In this document: in pieces, positions 8,535 to 18,434 of the stretch
Layout of the letters: every line of letters begins with the position of its first letter
How positions within the stretch are numbered: position 1 is the stretch's first letter
From: Falsiphaeobacter marinintestinus
GTDB lineage: Bacteria; Pseudomonadota; Alphaproteobacteria; Rhodobacterales; Rhodobacteraceae
Direction: 5' to 3'
Assembly: GCF_007923355.1 (NCBI RefSeq)
Contig: NZ_VOGO01000002.1
Span: 519,145-583,144 of the forward strand
Length of the DNA: 64,000 nt
The notes under the pieces: generated by a model
The model's database searches: none
What the model was told of the DNA's origin: nothing
The model's input: only the letters and a program-made list of their open reading frames with translations
Made by a program: the position numbers and the translations under genes

Positions 8535-9001
8535 TGGGCGGGCGCGCAGAGGTTGTGGCGGCGGCAAGACGCTGGATCGGGACACCGTATCGGCATCAGG
8601 CGTCGGTGCGGGGCGCGGGCACCGATTGTCTGGGCCTTGTGCGCGGGGTGTGGCGCGACGTGCTGGGCGGTGAGCCTGAAACGGTGCCTGCCTATTCGAT
8701 GGACTGGTCTGAACCGCAAGGTGAAGAACGCATGTGGGCGGCGGCCTGTCGTCACCTGCGCGAAAAGCCTTTGGGCGCGGTTGAGAGTGGCGACGTGATC
8801 CTGTTTCGGATGCGGGCGGGATCGGTCGCGAAACATGTGGGGATCGTGTCGGACACGGGCCCGGGTCAGGCGTTCATTCACGCGTATTCGGGTCATGGCG
8901 TGGTCGAAAGCCCGCTAAGCGCGCCCTGGGCGCGGCGGATCGTGGCGCGGTTCGAATACCCGATTGAAAATGCAACTGAAATTCCGGCGGAGGTGCTCTG
9001 A
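8534..9001 (+). CDS. GTA cell-wall peptidase, NlpC/P60 family (gp14-like)
   Basis: A 155-residue NlpC/P60-type peptidase. GRAEVVAAARRWIGTPYRHQ leads into GAGTDCLGLVRGVWRD with the catalytic Cys, and AKHVGIVSD supplies the catalytic His. It belongs to the phage cell-wall peptidase group (TIGR02219) carried at the tail tip, expected to open the recipient peptidoglycan during DNA delivery. I start at ATG 8534, which overlaps the hub stop by one base; a GTG at 8531 is less likely. Confidence 0.9.
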   Translation: MGGRAEVVAAARRWIGTPYRHQASVRGAGTDCLGLVRGVWRDVLGGEPETVPAYSMDWSEPQGEERMWAAACRHLREKPLGAVESGDVILFRMRAGSVAKHVGIVSDTGPGQAFIHAYSGHGVVESPLSAPWARRIVARFEYPIENATEIPAEVL

Positions 9002-12000
9002 TGGCGACGATTGTTCTTTCTGCGGTCGGGGCCGCTGTCGGCGGGTCGATTGGCGGTACGGTGGCCGGGCTGACGGCGGTTGCGCTTGGCCGGGCGGCGG
9101 GCGCCACTTTGGGCCGGATCATCGACCAGCGGTTGCTGGGCGTGGGATCGGACCCTGTCGAGACCGGCAAGGTTGACCGGTTTCGCCTGACCCAGACCGG
9201 GGACGGGGCGCCAGTTACCCAGATTTATGGCCGGATGCGATTAGGCGGGCAGGTCATCTGGGCCTCGGATTTTCAGGAATCCTCGACAACGACGGGGGGC
9301 GGCAAGGGGTCTGCCCCTAAACCCAAAACGACGACCTACAGCTATTCGGTGTCCATGGCGATTGCCCTTTGCGAGGGCGAGATTGCGACGGTTGGCCGGG
9401 TCTGGGCCGACGGCGAGGAAGTCGCGCCCGACGACCTGAACATGCGAGTCTATGTCGGCAGCCGGGATCAGGCACCCGATCCGTTGATGGAGGCGATTGA
9501 GGGCACAGGGCAGGTGCCAGCCTATCGCGGAACGGCCTATGTGGTGATGGAAAACCTGTCGTTGGAGCAATTCGGCAACCGGGTGCCGCAGTTTTCGTTC
9601 GAGGTTATCCGTCCGGTACAGCCCGAGGCCGAGGAATTTGCGCAGGATCTGGGGCAGATCGTGCGGGGCGTTGCGATGATGCCCGGAACCGGGGAATACG
9701 CGTTGGCGACCAGCAGCGTGTATTACTCGAACGGGCAGGGTGGTCAGTGGGCCGCCAACATCAACACGCCGTCGGGCAAAAGCGATTTTGCGACGTCTCT
9801 GGATGCGTTGTCGGAAGAATTGCCAACTTGCGATGCGGCGTCTTTGATCGTGTCCTGGTTCGGCGATGATCTGCGCTGTGGGACCTGTTCCATCGTGCCC
9901 AAGGTCGAGCAGCAAGAAGCTGACGGAGCGGGAATGCCGTGGTCTGTGTCTGGGCTGTCGCGGGCTGCGGCGACGCCGATTACACGGGTTGAGGACCGGC
10001 CGATCTATGGCGGCACGCCAGCGGACGGGGCGGTGATCGAAGCGATCCGGGATATGCGCGCAGCGGGGCGGCGGGTGATGTTTTATCCGTTCATCCTGAT
10101 GGAGCAATTGGTGGGCAATGCGTTGCCGAACCCCTGGACCGGTGAAGACGGGCAACCGCACCTGCCGTGGCGCGGGCGGATCACCTTGTCGGTGGCACCC
10201 GGTCAAGAGGGCAGCCCGGATGGAACGGCGGCGGCGGATGCCGAAGTTGCTGCGTTTTTCGGAACGGCCTCGGCTGCTGATTTTGCGGTGAGTGATGGGG
10301 GGGTGACATATTCGGGGTCTGCGGATTGGGGGTTTCGCCGCTTCATCCTGCATTACGCGGCTTTGTGTGCGGCCGCGGGGGGCGTGGAGTCATTCTGTAT
10401 CGGGTCCGAGATGCGTGGACTGACGCAGATCCGGGGGGCAGCTGGCTTTCCGGCGGTCCAGGCCTTGCGCGATTTAGCGTCTGAAGTCCGTGTGCTTTTG
10501 GGGCCGGACGTCAAGATCGGCTATGCAGCGGATTGGTCGGAGTACTTCGGGTATTCTCCGGACGACGGCAGCGGGGATCGGTTTTTCCACCTTGATCCGC
10601 TTTGGGCGGATGAGGTCATCGATTTCATCGGGATCGACAATTACATGCCGGTGTCGGACTGGCGGGATGGCGAGGATCATACGGACCTTAAGGCGGGCTG
10701 GCAGGACATCTATGATCCTGCTTATCTGGACAGCAATGTCGAAGGTGGCGAGGGGTATGACTGGTATTACCATTCCGACGCCGCGCGGGATGCGCAGGTC
10801 CGCACCCCGATCGAAGACCTGGCGCATGGCGAGCCTTGGATTTGGCGGTACAAGGATTTGCGCAGCTGGTGGTCTCAGCCGCATCGCGAGCGGATTGGCG
10901 GCGTGCGCCAAGAAGCGGCGACCGACTGGGTGCCGGAATCCAAGCCGATCTGGTTCACCGAACTGGGCTGCGCCGCCGTCGACAAAGGCACGAACGAGCC
11001 GAACAAGTTCCTTGATCCGAAATCATCCGAGTCCAGTTTGCCGAAGTATTCCAATGGGATGCGGGACGATCTGATCCAGATCAGTTATCTGAGGGCGGTT
11101 CTGGGCCATTGGGCACAAGGGGATGCCAACCCGGTTTCAGGGATTTACGGCGGTCCCATGATCGACCTGGACAATGCCTATGTCTGGGCCTGGGATGCAC
11201 GTCCGTTTCCGGCGTTTCCCAACACCGCTGATCAGTGGAGCGATGGCGCGAACTATGCCACCGGTCACTGGTTGAACGGGCGCGCCGGAATACGCACGCT
11301 GGCTTCGGTCGTGGCCGAGATTTGCCAGCGGGCCGAGGTGACTGACATTGATACGTCGGCGTTGTTCGGGGTGGTGCGGGGATATGTGGTCGAGGATGTG
11401 TCGGATGCGCGGGCGGCGTTGCAGCCGCTGATGCTGCGCTATGGGTTTGACGCCATCGAACGCGATGGCGCGCTGGTGTTCGTGATGCGGCAAGGCGGTC
11501 GGGCGACAGATCTGGACCCGGAGCGGTTTGTCGAGACCAGCGAACTGGACGGCGGGCTGGAACAGACTCGGGACTCTGAGGTCGAAATGACCGGGCGCGT
11601 GCGGGTTCGGTTTATCGAAACCGGGGCCGATTATGAGGTGGCTGCCGAAGAGGCCGTATTGCCAACCGATGCGACCCATTCAGTCACGTCCAACGATCTG
11701 GCGTTGTCGATGACCCGGGGCGAGGGACGGCATGTGGCCGAACGCTGGTTGAGCGAGGCACGTATTTCCCGCGACTCCGTCCGGTTCGGATTGCCGCCGT
11801 CCGAGATGGCTTTGGGGGCCGGGGATGTGGTGCGCTTACCGGGAGACGGAGATGAGCGCGACGCGTTGTATCGGATCGACAGCGTCGAGCAATCCGGGTT
11901 CCAGTTGATTGACGCTGTGCGGATCGAACCGCAGGTCTATCTGCCCTCGGAAGGGGCCGAACAATTGCCCAGCCAGTCGGGCTTTGTCGCGCCGGTGCCT

Positions 12001-12927
12001 GTGCTGCCGCTGTTTCTGGACTTGCCGCTGATGACAGGGGATGAGGTTGAACATGCGCCCCATATCGCCTGTACGGCAACGCCGTGGCCGGGCACGGTTG
12101 CAGTCTATTCTTCAGGGTCTGACGAAAACTATGCATTGGGCGAAATCCTTGCCGCACGGTCTGTGATCGGGGTGACCGAAACGCCGATGAATGCTGCCGG
12201 TGCCGGGCGCTGGGATCATGGTGAACCGGTGCAGGTGCGGTTGCTGAACGGAGCACTGGAAGCCAAGGACGCTTTGGCGGTTTTGAATGGGGCCAATCTG
12301 GCTGCCATTGGCGACGGCAGCAGCGGAGCGTGGGAGTTGTTCCAGTTTACCGGGGCCGAGCTGATTGCGCCGGATACCTATAGGCTGTCGGGCCGGTTGC
12401 GCGGGCAGGTCGGAAGCGATGGCGCGATGCCGGGCATCTGGCCCGTCGGATCCTGGTTTGTGCTGATGAATGGGGTGCCTGAGCAGATTGATCTGACCAG
12501 TGCGCAACGGCGGTTAGAGCGGCATTACAGGATCGGCCCGGCGCAGCGAGGCTATGACGACCCGTCATATGTCCACAGGGTTGAGACATTTGATGGCAAT
12601 GGGTTGCGGCCCTATGCGCCGTGCCATCTGCGGGTGACTGGACAGCCGGGTGATGATCGGGAAATCAGCTGGATCCGGCGCACGCGGATTGATGGCGACA
12701 GCTGGGACATGCCCGAAGTGCCGCTTGGCGAAGAAAGCGAAAGCTATCTGGTGCGGGTCTGGAACGGCGACTCACTGCTGCGCGAGGCCAGCGTCGGGCA
12801 ACCGGCATGGACCTATTCAGCGTCGATGCAGGCGGCGGATGGAACGGCGACACCGCGGATCACGGTGGCGCAGGTGTCGGCGCGCTATGGGCCCGGATCA
12901 TTTGCCAGTGTCGAGATTGGGGCCTGA
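9001..12927 (+). CDS. GTA megatron / host-contact tail protein with TIM-barrel-like domain (gp15-like)
   Basis: The largest gene of the cluster, 1308 residues, close to the length of R. capsulatus gp15. The start is Gly/Ala-rich and hydrophobic (AVGAAVGGSIGGTVAGLTAV). The middle (~430-740) looks like the GTA TIM-barrel-like domain, with CIGSEMRGLTQIRG, DFIGIDNYMPVSDW and KPIWFTELGCAAVD resembling glycoside hydrolase strands. A phage tail_3-type region follows around 800-960. In RcGTA this protein forms the baseplate spike and receptor-contacting part. It starts one base inside the gp14 stop and is uninterrupted, so the structural module appears intact. Confidence 0.92.
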   Translation: MATIVLSAVGAAVGGSIGGTVAGLTAVALGRAAGATLGRIIDQRLLGVGSDPVETGKVDRFRLTQTGDGAPVTQIYGRMRLGGQVIWASDFQESSTTTGGGKGSAPKPKTTTYSYSVSMAIALCEGEIATVGRVWADGEEVAPDDLNMRVYVGSRDQAPDPLMEAIEGTGQVPAYRGTAYVVMENLSLEQFGNRVPQFSFEVIRPVQPEAEEFAQDLGQIVRGVAMMPGTGEYALATSSVYYSNGQGGQWAANINTPSGKSDFATSLDALSEELPTCDAASLIVSWFGDDLRCGTCSIVPKVEQQEADGAGMPWSVSGLSRAAATPITRVEDRPIYGGTPADGAVIEAIRDMRAAGRRVMFYPFILMEQLVGNALPNPWTGEDGQPHLPWRGRITLSVAPGQEGSPDGTAAADAEVAAFFGTASAADFAVSDGGVTYSGSADWGFRRFILHYAALCAAAGGVESFCIGSEMRGLTQIRGAAGFPAVQALRDLASEVRVLLGPDVKIGYAADWSEYFGYSPDDGSGDRFFHLDPLWADEVIDFIGIDNYMPVSDWRDGEDHTDLKAGWQDIYDPAYLDSNVEGGEGYDWYYHSDAARDAQVRTPIEDLAHGEPWIWRYKDLRSWWSQPHRERIGGVRQEAATDWVPESKPIWFTELGCAAVDKGTNEPNKFLDPKSSESSLPKYSNGMRDDLIQISYLRAVLGHWAQGDANPVSGIYGGPMIDLDNAYVWAWDARPFPAFPNTADQWSDGANYATGHWLNGRAGIRTLASVVAEICQRAEVTDIDTSALFGVVRGYVVEDVSDARAALQPLMLRYGFDAIERDGALVFVMRQGGRATDLDPERFVETSELDGGLEQTRDSEVEMTGRVRVRFIETGADYEVAAEEAVLPTDATHSVTSNDLALSMTRGEGRHVAERWLSEARISRDSVRFGLPPSEMALGAGDVVRLPGDGDERDALYRIDSVEQSGFQLIDAVRIEPQVYLPSEGAEQLPSQSGFVAPVPVLPLFLDLPLMTGDEVEHAPHIACTATPWPGTVAVYSSGSDENYALGEILAARSVIGVTETPMNAAGAGRWDHGEPVQVRLLNGALEAKDALAVLNGANLAAIGDGSSGAWELFQFTGAELIAPDTYRLSGRLRGQVGSDGAMPGIWPVGSWFVLMNGVPEQIDLTSAQRRLERHYRIGPAQRGYDDPSYVHRVETFDGNGLRPYAPCHLRVTGQPGDDREISWIRRTRIDGDSWDMPEVPLGEESESYLVRVWNGDSLLREASVGQPAWTYSASMQAADGTATPRITVAQVSARYGPGSFASVEIGA

Positions 12928-12931
12928 CGCG

Positions 12932-13228
12932 ATGCGCCTGGTTTTGCATGGCGATGTCTCAAACGCGGCGCGCGCTTTGCTGCGGGTCCCACAGGACGGG
13001 CGCGAAGACGTGTGCGCCCGTCTGATCGCCGAGGCCGAAATGGCCGACCGACACGTAAAGCGAACCGGGCAGGCGCATCCCTTGTGGGGCAACGGATCGC
13101 TAATGTCTGCAGCGCGGCGGCGGCCTTTGGCGGATGAACCCGGTTTTGACGATCTGGCGTTTTGCCAGTGTTTTGAAACCGTTGTGCAGGCCCTGATCCG
13201 CCATCACCTTAGCCGGAAGCACAACTGA
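12932..13228 (+). CDS. small conserved GTA-linked protein after gp15, function unknown
   Basis: A 98-residue protein beginning MRLVLHGDVSNAARALLRVP four bases after the gp15 stop; the same frame is open further upstream inside gp15, but this ATG is the sensible start. Motifs include AEAEMADRHVKRTGQAHPLWGNGSLMSAA and DLAFCQCFETVVQALIRH. A small ORF of this kind follows gp15 in Rhodobacterales GTA clusters, so it is probably the last gene of the GTA message. Its 3-prime end overlaps the convergent zinc-finger gene by 20 bp. No function can be inferred. Confidence 0.7.
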   Translation: MRLVLHGDVSNAARALLRVPQDGREDVCARLIAEAEMADRHVKRTGQAHPLWGNGSLMSAARRRPLADEPGFDDLAFCQCFETVVQALIRHHLSRKHN

Positions 13229-13547
13229 CGCAGCGTGTCGCGGTCAGGTTCAGCTCAAGCCGTTTTGGTGGAATCGGATCGCCGCATGCGTCGCAATACC
13301 CAAATTCGTCTTCGCCAATACGAGCGAGCGCGGCCCTAAGCCCGGTGGTTTCAGCGTCGCGCCGGGCCTGCTGCGCCTTGGCCATCGCCTGATTCTGAAG
13401 CGCATCCATGCGACTGAGACGGCCGACCGATTGTTGATCCAACTGGACGACCGCCTGACCGTCCCGGCCCATTTCGGATTGCGCTGAGAGGGTCTGCAAC
13501 CGCTCACAGATCAGGGTTTTGAAGCGCAGAATTTCCGTATTATTCAT
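13209..13547 (-). CDS. DksA/TraR-type zinc-finger protein
   Basis: A 112-residue protein with a coiled-coil N-terminal half (LRFKTLICERLQTLSAQSEM and MAKAQQARRDAETTGL) and a C-terminal four-Cys zinc finger, CDACGD...CVSC, spaced as in DksA/TraR. Such proteins bind RNA polymerase through the secondary channel and alter promoter response, often with ppGpp. The usual acidic tip of DksA is not obvious here, so it may be a TraR-like relative. The start MNNTEILRFK (13547) is preferred; MGYIEI six codons earlier is possible. It is divergent from cysE and convergent, with a 20-bp overlap, with the last GTA ORF. Confidence 0.8.
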   Translation of the reverse strand: MNNTEILRFKTLICERLQTLSAQSEMGRDGQAVVQLDQQSVGRLSRMDALQNQAMAKAQQARRDAETTGLRAALARIGEDEFGYCDACGDPIPPKRLELNLTATRCVSCASG

Positions 13548-13625
13548 AATTTCGATGTACCCCATCACAGGATTGCGATTGGTTTTCCGGTCTCGCACGC
13601 ATATCCTATGTGAATTGGAGGACGC

Positions 13626-14441
13626 ATGACCATGGCTGAAACGCGCACAAAGATCACGCCGGTCGATCCCGTCTGGGACCAGATTCGGAACGAAGCACAG
13701 GACATCGTGCAAGACGAACCGCTGATGGGCGGGCTTGTCCATGCCTGTATTCTACACCACCACCGCATCGAAAAGGCGCTATCTTATCGGATTGCGGCCA
13801 AACTGTCATCGAACGAGATGTCGATGGTGATCCTGCGGGAAATTGCGGAAGATGCCTATACGACGTCGCCCGAACTGGTCGAAGCGGCCCGTGCCGACCT
13901 GATGGCGGTTTACGAACGCGATCCGGCCTGCCACCGGCTGGTGCAGCCGATCCTGTACTACAAAGGGTATCAGGCCATGCAGGCCTATCGCGTCGGACAT
14001 TGGCTGTGGGAGCGGGGCCAGCACGATCTGGCGTATTTCCTGCAAATGCGGATTTCCGAGATCTTCGGGGTTGACGTGCACCCGGCCGCGCGGATCGGCA
14101 AGGGCATCATGATCGACCATGCGCATTCCATCGTTATTGGCGAGACGGCTGTGGTGGGTGACAATGTGTCGATGTTGCATTCGGTGACTCTGGGCGGCAC
14201 CGGCAAGGAAGAAGAAGACCGGCATCCCAAGATCGAAGACGGCGTTCTGATAGGGGCAGGGGCCAAGGTCCTTGGCAACATCCGTGTGGGCCATTGCAGC
14301 CGCATTGCCGCCGGGTCGGTTGTTCTGGCAGATGTGCCGCCATGCAAAACGGTGGCCGGGGTGCCGGCCAAGATCGTTGGCGAGGCCGGGTGTGATCAAC
14401 CGTCTGTCCAGATGAACCAGATTATTGGTGGCAAGACCTGA
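13626..14441 (+). CDS. cysE: serine O-acetyltransferase
   Basis: Serine acetyltransferase, 271 residues, making O-acetylserine from serine and acetyl-CoA for cysteine synthesis. The N-terminal helical domain (~1-150) contains DPVWDQIRNEAQDIVQDEP; the left-handed beta-helix follows with DVHPAARIGKGIMIDHAH (catalytic His), GDNVSMLHSVTLGGTGKE and VLGNIRVGHCSRIAAGSVV. The ATG at 13626 follows GGAGG. A strong hairpin terminator lies about 50 bp downstream. A cysE gene just beyond the gp15 end of the GTA cluster is a recurring Rhodobacterales arrangement (from memory, not checked). Confidence 0.95.
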   Translation: MTMAETRTKITPVDPVWDQIRNEAQDIVQDEPLMGGLVHACILHHHRIEKALSYRIAAKLSSNEMSMVILREIAEDAYTTSPELVEAARADLMAVYERDPACHRLVQPILYYKGYQAMQAYRVGHWLWERGQHDLAYFLQMRISEIFGVDVHPAARIGKGIMIDHAHSIVIGETAVVGDNVSMLHSVTLGGTGKEEEDRHPKIEDGVLIGAGAKVLGNIRVGHCSRIAAGSVVLADVPPCKTVAGVPAKIVGEAGCDQPSVQMNQIIGGKT

Positions 14442-14491
14442 CCTCGGGGCTGGAGCCTTAAGGCCAAATTCGCCGATAGCCGAACAAACGA

Positions 14492-14518
14492 AAAAGCGCG
14501 CCTAGATGGCGCGCTTTT
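14492..14518. terminator. bidirectional intrinsic terminator between cysE and pdhC
   Basis: A perfect 11-bp stem, AAAAGCGCGCC / GGCGCGCTTTT, with a 5-nt loop. The flanking A-run and T-run let it work on both strands, ending cysE (+) and the pdhABC message (-). Confidence 0.9.
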
Positions 14519-14583
14519 GCTGTATCAGGATGCTGAGACCAGAGAACGCGACCATCAAGCGACCGACGCGCTCTGTGTCTGTG

Positions 14584-15891
14584 TCAGGCCAGCATGGTCA
14601 GCGGGTTTTCAAGGTTCTCGACAATGGCTTTTAGCAGTTCGGCCCCAAGCGCCCCATCGATGACACGGTGATCGACCGACATGGTGACCGACATCACGGT
14701 TGCCACGGTCAGCTCTCCATCTTCGCCCACGACCGGTTTCTTGACACCAGTGCCGACAGCCAGAATGCCCGCATGCGGCGGATTCACGATGGCGTCGAAA
14801 TTGTCGATGCCGAACATCCCGAGGTTCGAAATCGCAAAAGTGCCGCCCTGGTATTCATGCGGTGCAAGCTTGCGATCACGTGCACGGGCGGCCAGATCTT
14901 TCATCTCGGTCGAAAGCGCTGACAGCGATTTCATGTCGGCGTCTTGCAGCACAGGGGTGAACAATCCGCCTTCGATTGCGACCGCAACGGCCACGTCTGA
15001 CGGTTTCAGTTGCAACAAGCGATCACCGGCCCAGACCGCGTTACAGGCCGGAACCTGTTGCAGCGCGTTGGCGACGGCCTTGATGATGAAGTCATTGACG
15101 CTGAGCTTCACGCCGCGCCCCTCAAGCTGCTTGTTCAGCTGCGCGCGGAACTTGAGCAACGCATCCAGTTTGATATCCCGGCGCAGGTAGAAATGCGGGA
15201 TGGTTTGTTTGGCTTCGCTGAGCCGCGCGGCGATGGTTTTGCGCATGCCGTCCAGCTTGATCTCTTCATAGTCGCGGTCCGCGTACATTTTCGCGACCAT
15301 ATCCGCTGACGGGCCGGTGGCCGGAGCAGGAGCTGGTGCGGCAGCAGGCGCAGGGGCGGCTGGTGTCGAGGCAACGGCGGGTTGCGCGCTTGCGCCTTCC
15401 ACGTCGGCCTTGACGATACGACCATGCGGGCCGGAGCCTTTAATCTGGCTCAGATCCAGCCCCTTTTGCGACGCAATGCGACGGGCAAGCGGGGACGCAA
15501 AAATGCGGGTGCCGGACGCCGATGTCGGGGCTGCCGGGGCAGGGGCGGCTGTCTCGGAGGCCACAGGGGCCGCCTCGACACCCGCGTCGGCTGCGGGTGC
15601 AGCCTCGGGCGTTGCGGCGGGCGTGGATGAGATATCATCGGCGCTTTCGCCCTCTTCCAGCAGGACGGCGATCAAGGTGTTCACCTTGACCCCTTCGGTG
15701 CCTTCCGGGATCAGGATCTTGCCAACGGTGCCTTCGTCGACGGCTTCGAATTCCATCGTGGCTTTGTCGGTTTCAATCTCGGCCAGAAGGTCGCCGGAAG
15801 AGACAGTGTCGCCTTCCTTGACCAGCCATTTTGCGAGTGTGCCTTCTTCCATTGTCGGGGAGAGAGCGGGCATCAGGATTTCGGTGGGCAT
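14584..15891 (-). CDS. pdhC: pyruvate dehydrogenase E2, dihydrolipoyllysine acetyltransferase
   Basis: E2 core of the pyruvate dehydrogenase complex, 435 residues. Order: one lipoyl domain (1-80) with lipoyl-Lys in [10 protein letters not shown]; an Ala/Pro linker; the peripheral subunit-binding domain with [18 protein letters not shown] and [12 protein letters not shown]; another Ala/Pro linker; and the catalytic domain (~205-435) ending with the active-site motif [14 protein letters not shown]. It transfers acetyl groups to CoA. It is the third gene of pdhA-pdhB-pdhC, 12 bp after pdhB. The E3 gene (lpd) lies 21 kb away under what looks like the same operator. Confidence 0.96.
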   Translation of the reverse strand: MPTEILMPALSPTMEEGTLAKWLVKEGDTVSSGDLLAEIETDKATMEFEAVDEGTVGKILIPEGTEGVKVNTLIAVLLEEGESADDISSTPAATPEAAPAADAGVEAAPVASETAAPAPAAPTSASGTRIFASPLARRIASQKGLDLSQIKGSGPHGRIVKADVEGASAQPAVASTPAAPAPAAAPAPAPATGPSADMVAKMYADRDYEEIKLDGMRKTIAARLSEAKQTIPHFYLRRDIKLDALLKFRAQLNKQLEGRGVKLSVNDFIIKAVANALQQVPACNAVWAGDRLLQLKPSDVAVAVAIEGGLFTPVLQDADMKSLSALSTEMKDLAARARDRKLAPHEYQGGTFAISNLGMFGIDNFDAIVNPPHAGILAVGTGVKKPVVGEDGELTVATVMSVTMSVDHRVIDGALGAELLKAIVENLENPLTMLA

Positions 15892-15903
15892 GTGTCGTGC
15901 TCC

Positions 15904-17277
15904 TTACCGGTAGGTCACTTGTTTCACGGCAGCGATCACTTCGTCGGTGGTGATCAGCGCGTGTTTTTCGAGGTTCGCGGCATAGGGCATCGGCACGTCC
16001 TTGCCGGTGCAATTGATGACCGGGGCGTCGAGGTAATCGAACGCTTCCTGCATCACAACCGAGCTGATGTAGCTGCCAACCGAACCCTGCGGCCAGCCTT
16101 CTTCGACGGTCACAAGCCGGTTGGTTTTCATCACCGAGTTGATGATGGCGGGCGTATCCATTGGGCGCAGGGTCCGCAGGTCGATGACCTCGGCACTAAT
16201 GCCGTCTTCGGCCAGTTTGTCGGCGGCTTCGAGCGCGTATTGCATGCCGATACCGAAGCTGACGATGGTGACATCGCTGCCTTCCCGCCAGATGCGGGCC
16301 TTGCCGAAGGGAACGGTGTAATCCTCGATATCGGGCACATCGAAGTTGCGGCCATAGAGGATTTCGTTTTCCAGGAAGATCACAGGGTTGGGATCGCGGA
16401 TTGCTGATTTCAGCAGGCCTTTGGCGTCTGAGGCACAATAGGGCATCGCGACTTTCAGGCCGGGGATCTGCATGTACCAGGCTGCATAATCCTGACTGTG
16501 CTGGGCGGCAACGCGCGCGGCGGCCCCATTGGGGCCACGGAACACCATGGGCGCGCCCATTTGGCCACCCGACATGTACAGCGTCTTGGCGGCCGAGTTG
16601 ATGATCTGGTCAATCGCTTGCATGGCGAAGTTGAAGGTCATGAACTCGACAATCGGTTTCAGTCCACCAAAGGATGACCCGACCGCGATCCCGGCAAAAC
16701 CGTGCTCGGTGATCGGGGTGTCGATGACACGGCGCGAGCCGAATTCGTCCAGCAGCCCTTGCGAGATTTTGTAGGCGCCCTGATATTCGGCGACTTCTTC
16801 GCCCATCAGATAGACGTCTTCGTCGGCGCGCATTTCTTCGGCCATGGCGTCGCGCAAGGCTTCGCGCACGGTCTGCTGTTTCATCGCCGTGCCTTCGGGC
16901 CAGTCTGGCGTCAAGTCGACCTGGGGCGCCGCCGGAACAGATGCGGCAGGGGCGGTTGCCTCAACGGCCACAGGGGCCGCATCGGCGCCCGCGTCGGCTG
17001 CTGGCGCAGCCTCGGCCACGTCATCGACGCTTTCGCCTTCTTCAACCAAGATGGCGATGGGGGTGTTGACCTTCACGTTTTCGGTACCATCGGCGATCAG
17101 GATCTTGCCGATGATACCTTCGTCGACAGCTTCGAATTCCATCGTCGCCTTGTCGGTTTCGATCTCGGCCATGATATCGCCCGAGGATACTGTATCGCCT
17201 TCCTTGACCAGCCATTTGGCCAGCGTGCCTTCCTCCATGGTCGGCGACAAGGCGGGCATGAGAATATTAATTGCCAT
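15904..17277 (-). CDS. pdhB: pyruvate dehydrogenase E1 beta subunit with N-terminal lipoyl domain
   Basis: A 457-residue E1 beta. Residues 1-80 are an extra lipoyl domain (lipoyl-Lys in [10 protein letters not shown]), followed by an Ala-rich linker and the transketolase-type E1 beta fold starting near [18 protein letters not shown], with [33 protein letters not shown] and the C-terminal [16 protein letters not shown]. With PdhA it decarboxylates pyruvate using thiamine diphosphate. The lipoyl domain on E1 beta is a known alphaproteobacterial feature. It is nearly identical to that of the neighbouring E2, suggesting duplication or ongoing gene conversion. It starts 14 bp after pdhA with GGGAG in front. 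Confidence 0.96.
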   Translation of the reverse strand: MAINILMPALSPTMEEGTLAKWLVKEGDTVSSGDIMAEIETDKATMEFEAVDEGIIGKILIADGTENVKVNTPIAILVEEGESVDDVAEAAPAADAGADAAPVAVEATAPAASVPAAPQVDLTPDWPEGTAMKQQTVREALRDAMAEEMRADEDVYLMGEEVAEYQGAYKISQGLLDEFGSRRVIDTPITEHGFAGIAVGSSFGGLKPIVEFMTFNFAMQAIDQIINSAAKTLYMSGGQMGAPMVFRGPNGAAARVAAQHSQDYAAWYMQIPGLKVAMPYCASDAKGLLKSAIRDPNPVIFLENEILYGRNFDVPDIEDYTVPFGKARIWREGSDVTIVSFGIGMQYALEAADKLAEDGISAEVIDLRTLRPMDTPAIINSVMKTNRLVTVEEGWPQGSVGSYISSVVMQEAFDYLDAPVINCTGKDVPMPYAANLEKHALITTDEVIAAVKQVTYR

Positions 17278-17291
17278 GTCGTGGATCTCCC

Positions 17292-18281
17292 TCAGGCGTA
17301 AATGTCGGTCCAGAGTTCTTCAAGCGCGGGCTCGGGGCTCTCGCGCGCGAAATCGGCCGCTTTGTTGACGATGTCCTTGATGTCCTTGTCGATCGCCTTC
17401 AGGTCATCTTCGGTGGCGTGTTTGCCTTCCAGCAGGATGCCGCGAACCTGTTCGATCGGATCACGTTCTTCGCGCATCTTCTGGACCTCTTCGCGGGACC
17501 GGTATTTGGCCGGGTCCGACATCGAATGGCCGCGATAGCGATAGGTCTTGATCTCAAGGATATAGGGGCCCTTGCCGGCCCGGCAGTGGGCGGTCGCCTT
17601 TTCGCTGGCTTCCTTTACGGCCAATACGTTCATGCCGTCGACGATCTCACCAGCGATGCCGAAGGCTTCGCCCCGCGTGTACAGATCAGGAGTCGAGGTG
17701 GAGCGTTTCTGGGCTGTGCCCATGGCGTACTGGTTATTTTCGATGACGAAGATCACCGGCAGATCCCAGAGCGCGGCCATGTTGAACGTCTCATAGATCT
17801 GGCCCTGATTGGCCGCGCCATCGCCAAAGTAGGCGAATGTGACGTTGTCGTTGCCCTTGTATTTGTCGGCAAAGGCAAGACCGGCCCCCAGCGGCACCTG
17901 CGCGCCCACGATGCCGTGGCCACCATAAAAGTGCTTCTCTTTCGAGAACATGTGCATCGAACCGCCCTTGCCTTTGGACAGGCCGCCCTCGCGTCCGGTC
18001 AGTTCGGCCATGACGCCGGCAGGGTCCATGCCACACGCCAGCATGTGGCCGTGATCGCGGTAGGATGTGATGCGTTTGTCGCCGTCCCTGGCCGCAGCCT
18101 CAAGCCCGACCACAACGGCTTCTTGCCCGATGTACAGGTGGCAGAAGCCGCCGATCAGGCCCATGCCATACAACTGGCCTGCTTTTTCTTCGAACCGGCG
18201 GATCAGCAGCATTTCCCGGTAATACCCGGTCAACTCTTCGGCTGATACATTCGGTTGTTTGGTCGTCTTTCTCGTCGCCAT
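17292..18281 (-). CDS. pdhA: pyruvate dehydrogenase E1 alpha subunit
   Basis: A 329-residue thiamine-diphosphate-binding E1 alpha. Recognised by [46 protein letters not shown] and the ThDP motif [20 protein letters not shown] ending in ENNQYAMGT. First gene of the pdhABC operon, with GGGGGGAG before the ATG. About 30 bp upstream lies the dyad TAGTTTA-N4-TAAACTA, also found before lpd. The ftsB-like gene sits upstream on the same strand about 150 bp away. Confidence 0.96.
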   Translation of the reverse strand: MATRKTTKQPNVSAEELTGYYREMLLIRRFEEKAGQLYGMGLIGGFCHLYIGQEAVVVGLEAAARDGDKRITSYRDHGHMLACGMDPAGVMAELTGREGGLSKGKGGSMHMFSKEKHFYGGHGIVGAQVPLGAGLAFADKYKGNDNVTFAYFGDGAANQGQIYETFNMAALWDLPVIFVIENNQYAMGTAQKRSTSTPDLYTRGEAFGIAGEIVDGMNVLAVKEASEKATAHCRAGKGPYILEIKTYRYRGHSMSDPAKYRSREEVQKMREERDPIEQVRGILLEGKHATEDDLKAIDKDIKDIVNKAADFARESPEPALEELWTDIYA

Positions 18282-18310
18282 CTCTAAGCGCTCCCCCCGA
18301 TGCTAGAAGG

Positions 18311-18328
18311 TAGTTTAGTGTTAAACTA
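18311..18328. promoter_or_regulatory. candidate operator before pdhA, shared with lpd
   Basis: Perfect inverted repeat TAGTTTA (18311-18317) / TAAACTA (18322-18328) with a 4-bp spacer, ending 29 bp before the pdhA start. The same arms and spacer length occur 31 bp before lpd (39131-39150). The matching position at two genes of the same enzyme complex argues for a common repressor. Confidence 0.75.
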
Positions 18329-18434
18329 TCTCTTAAAGGAAATCGGCGTGGCTGGCGAGAGATAATATGACGCGGGGGAAGAAAATGCCGTTCCAGGCAC
18401 ATTCCTCTGCGAATTCAGGAATTTGAGGGGAAGG

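Noticed and set aside
9241..10353. Long minus-strand frame inside gp15
   Set aside because: Arg/His-rich shadow of the gp15 coding strand; no start signal.
12650..12931. Upstream extension of the small ORF after gp15
   Set aside because: It lies inside gp15 in another frame with no ribosome site; the ATG at 12932 directly after the gp15 stop is far more plausible.
1..13228. Reading the head and tail cluster as an ordinary prophage
   Set aside because: Gene order and sizes match RcGTA; short tape measure; no integrase, repressor, lysis or attachment site is visible in the part seen, although the region upstream of base 1 is not available.
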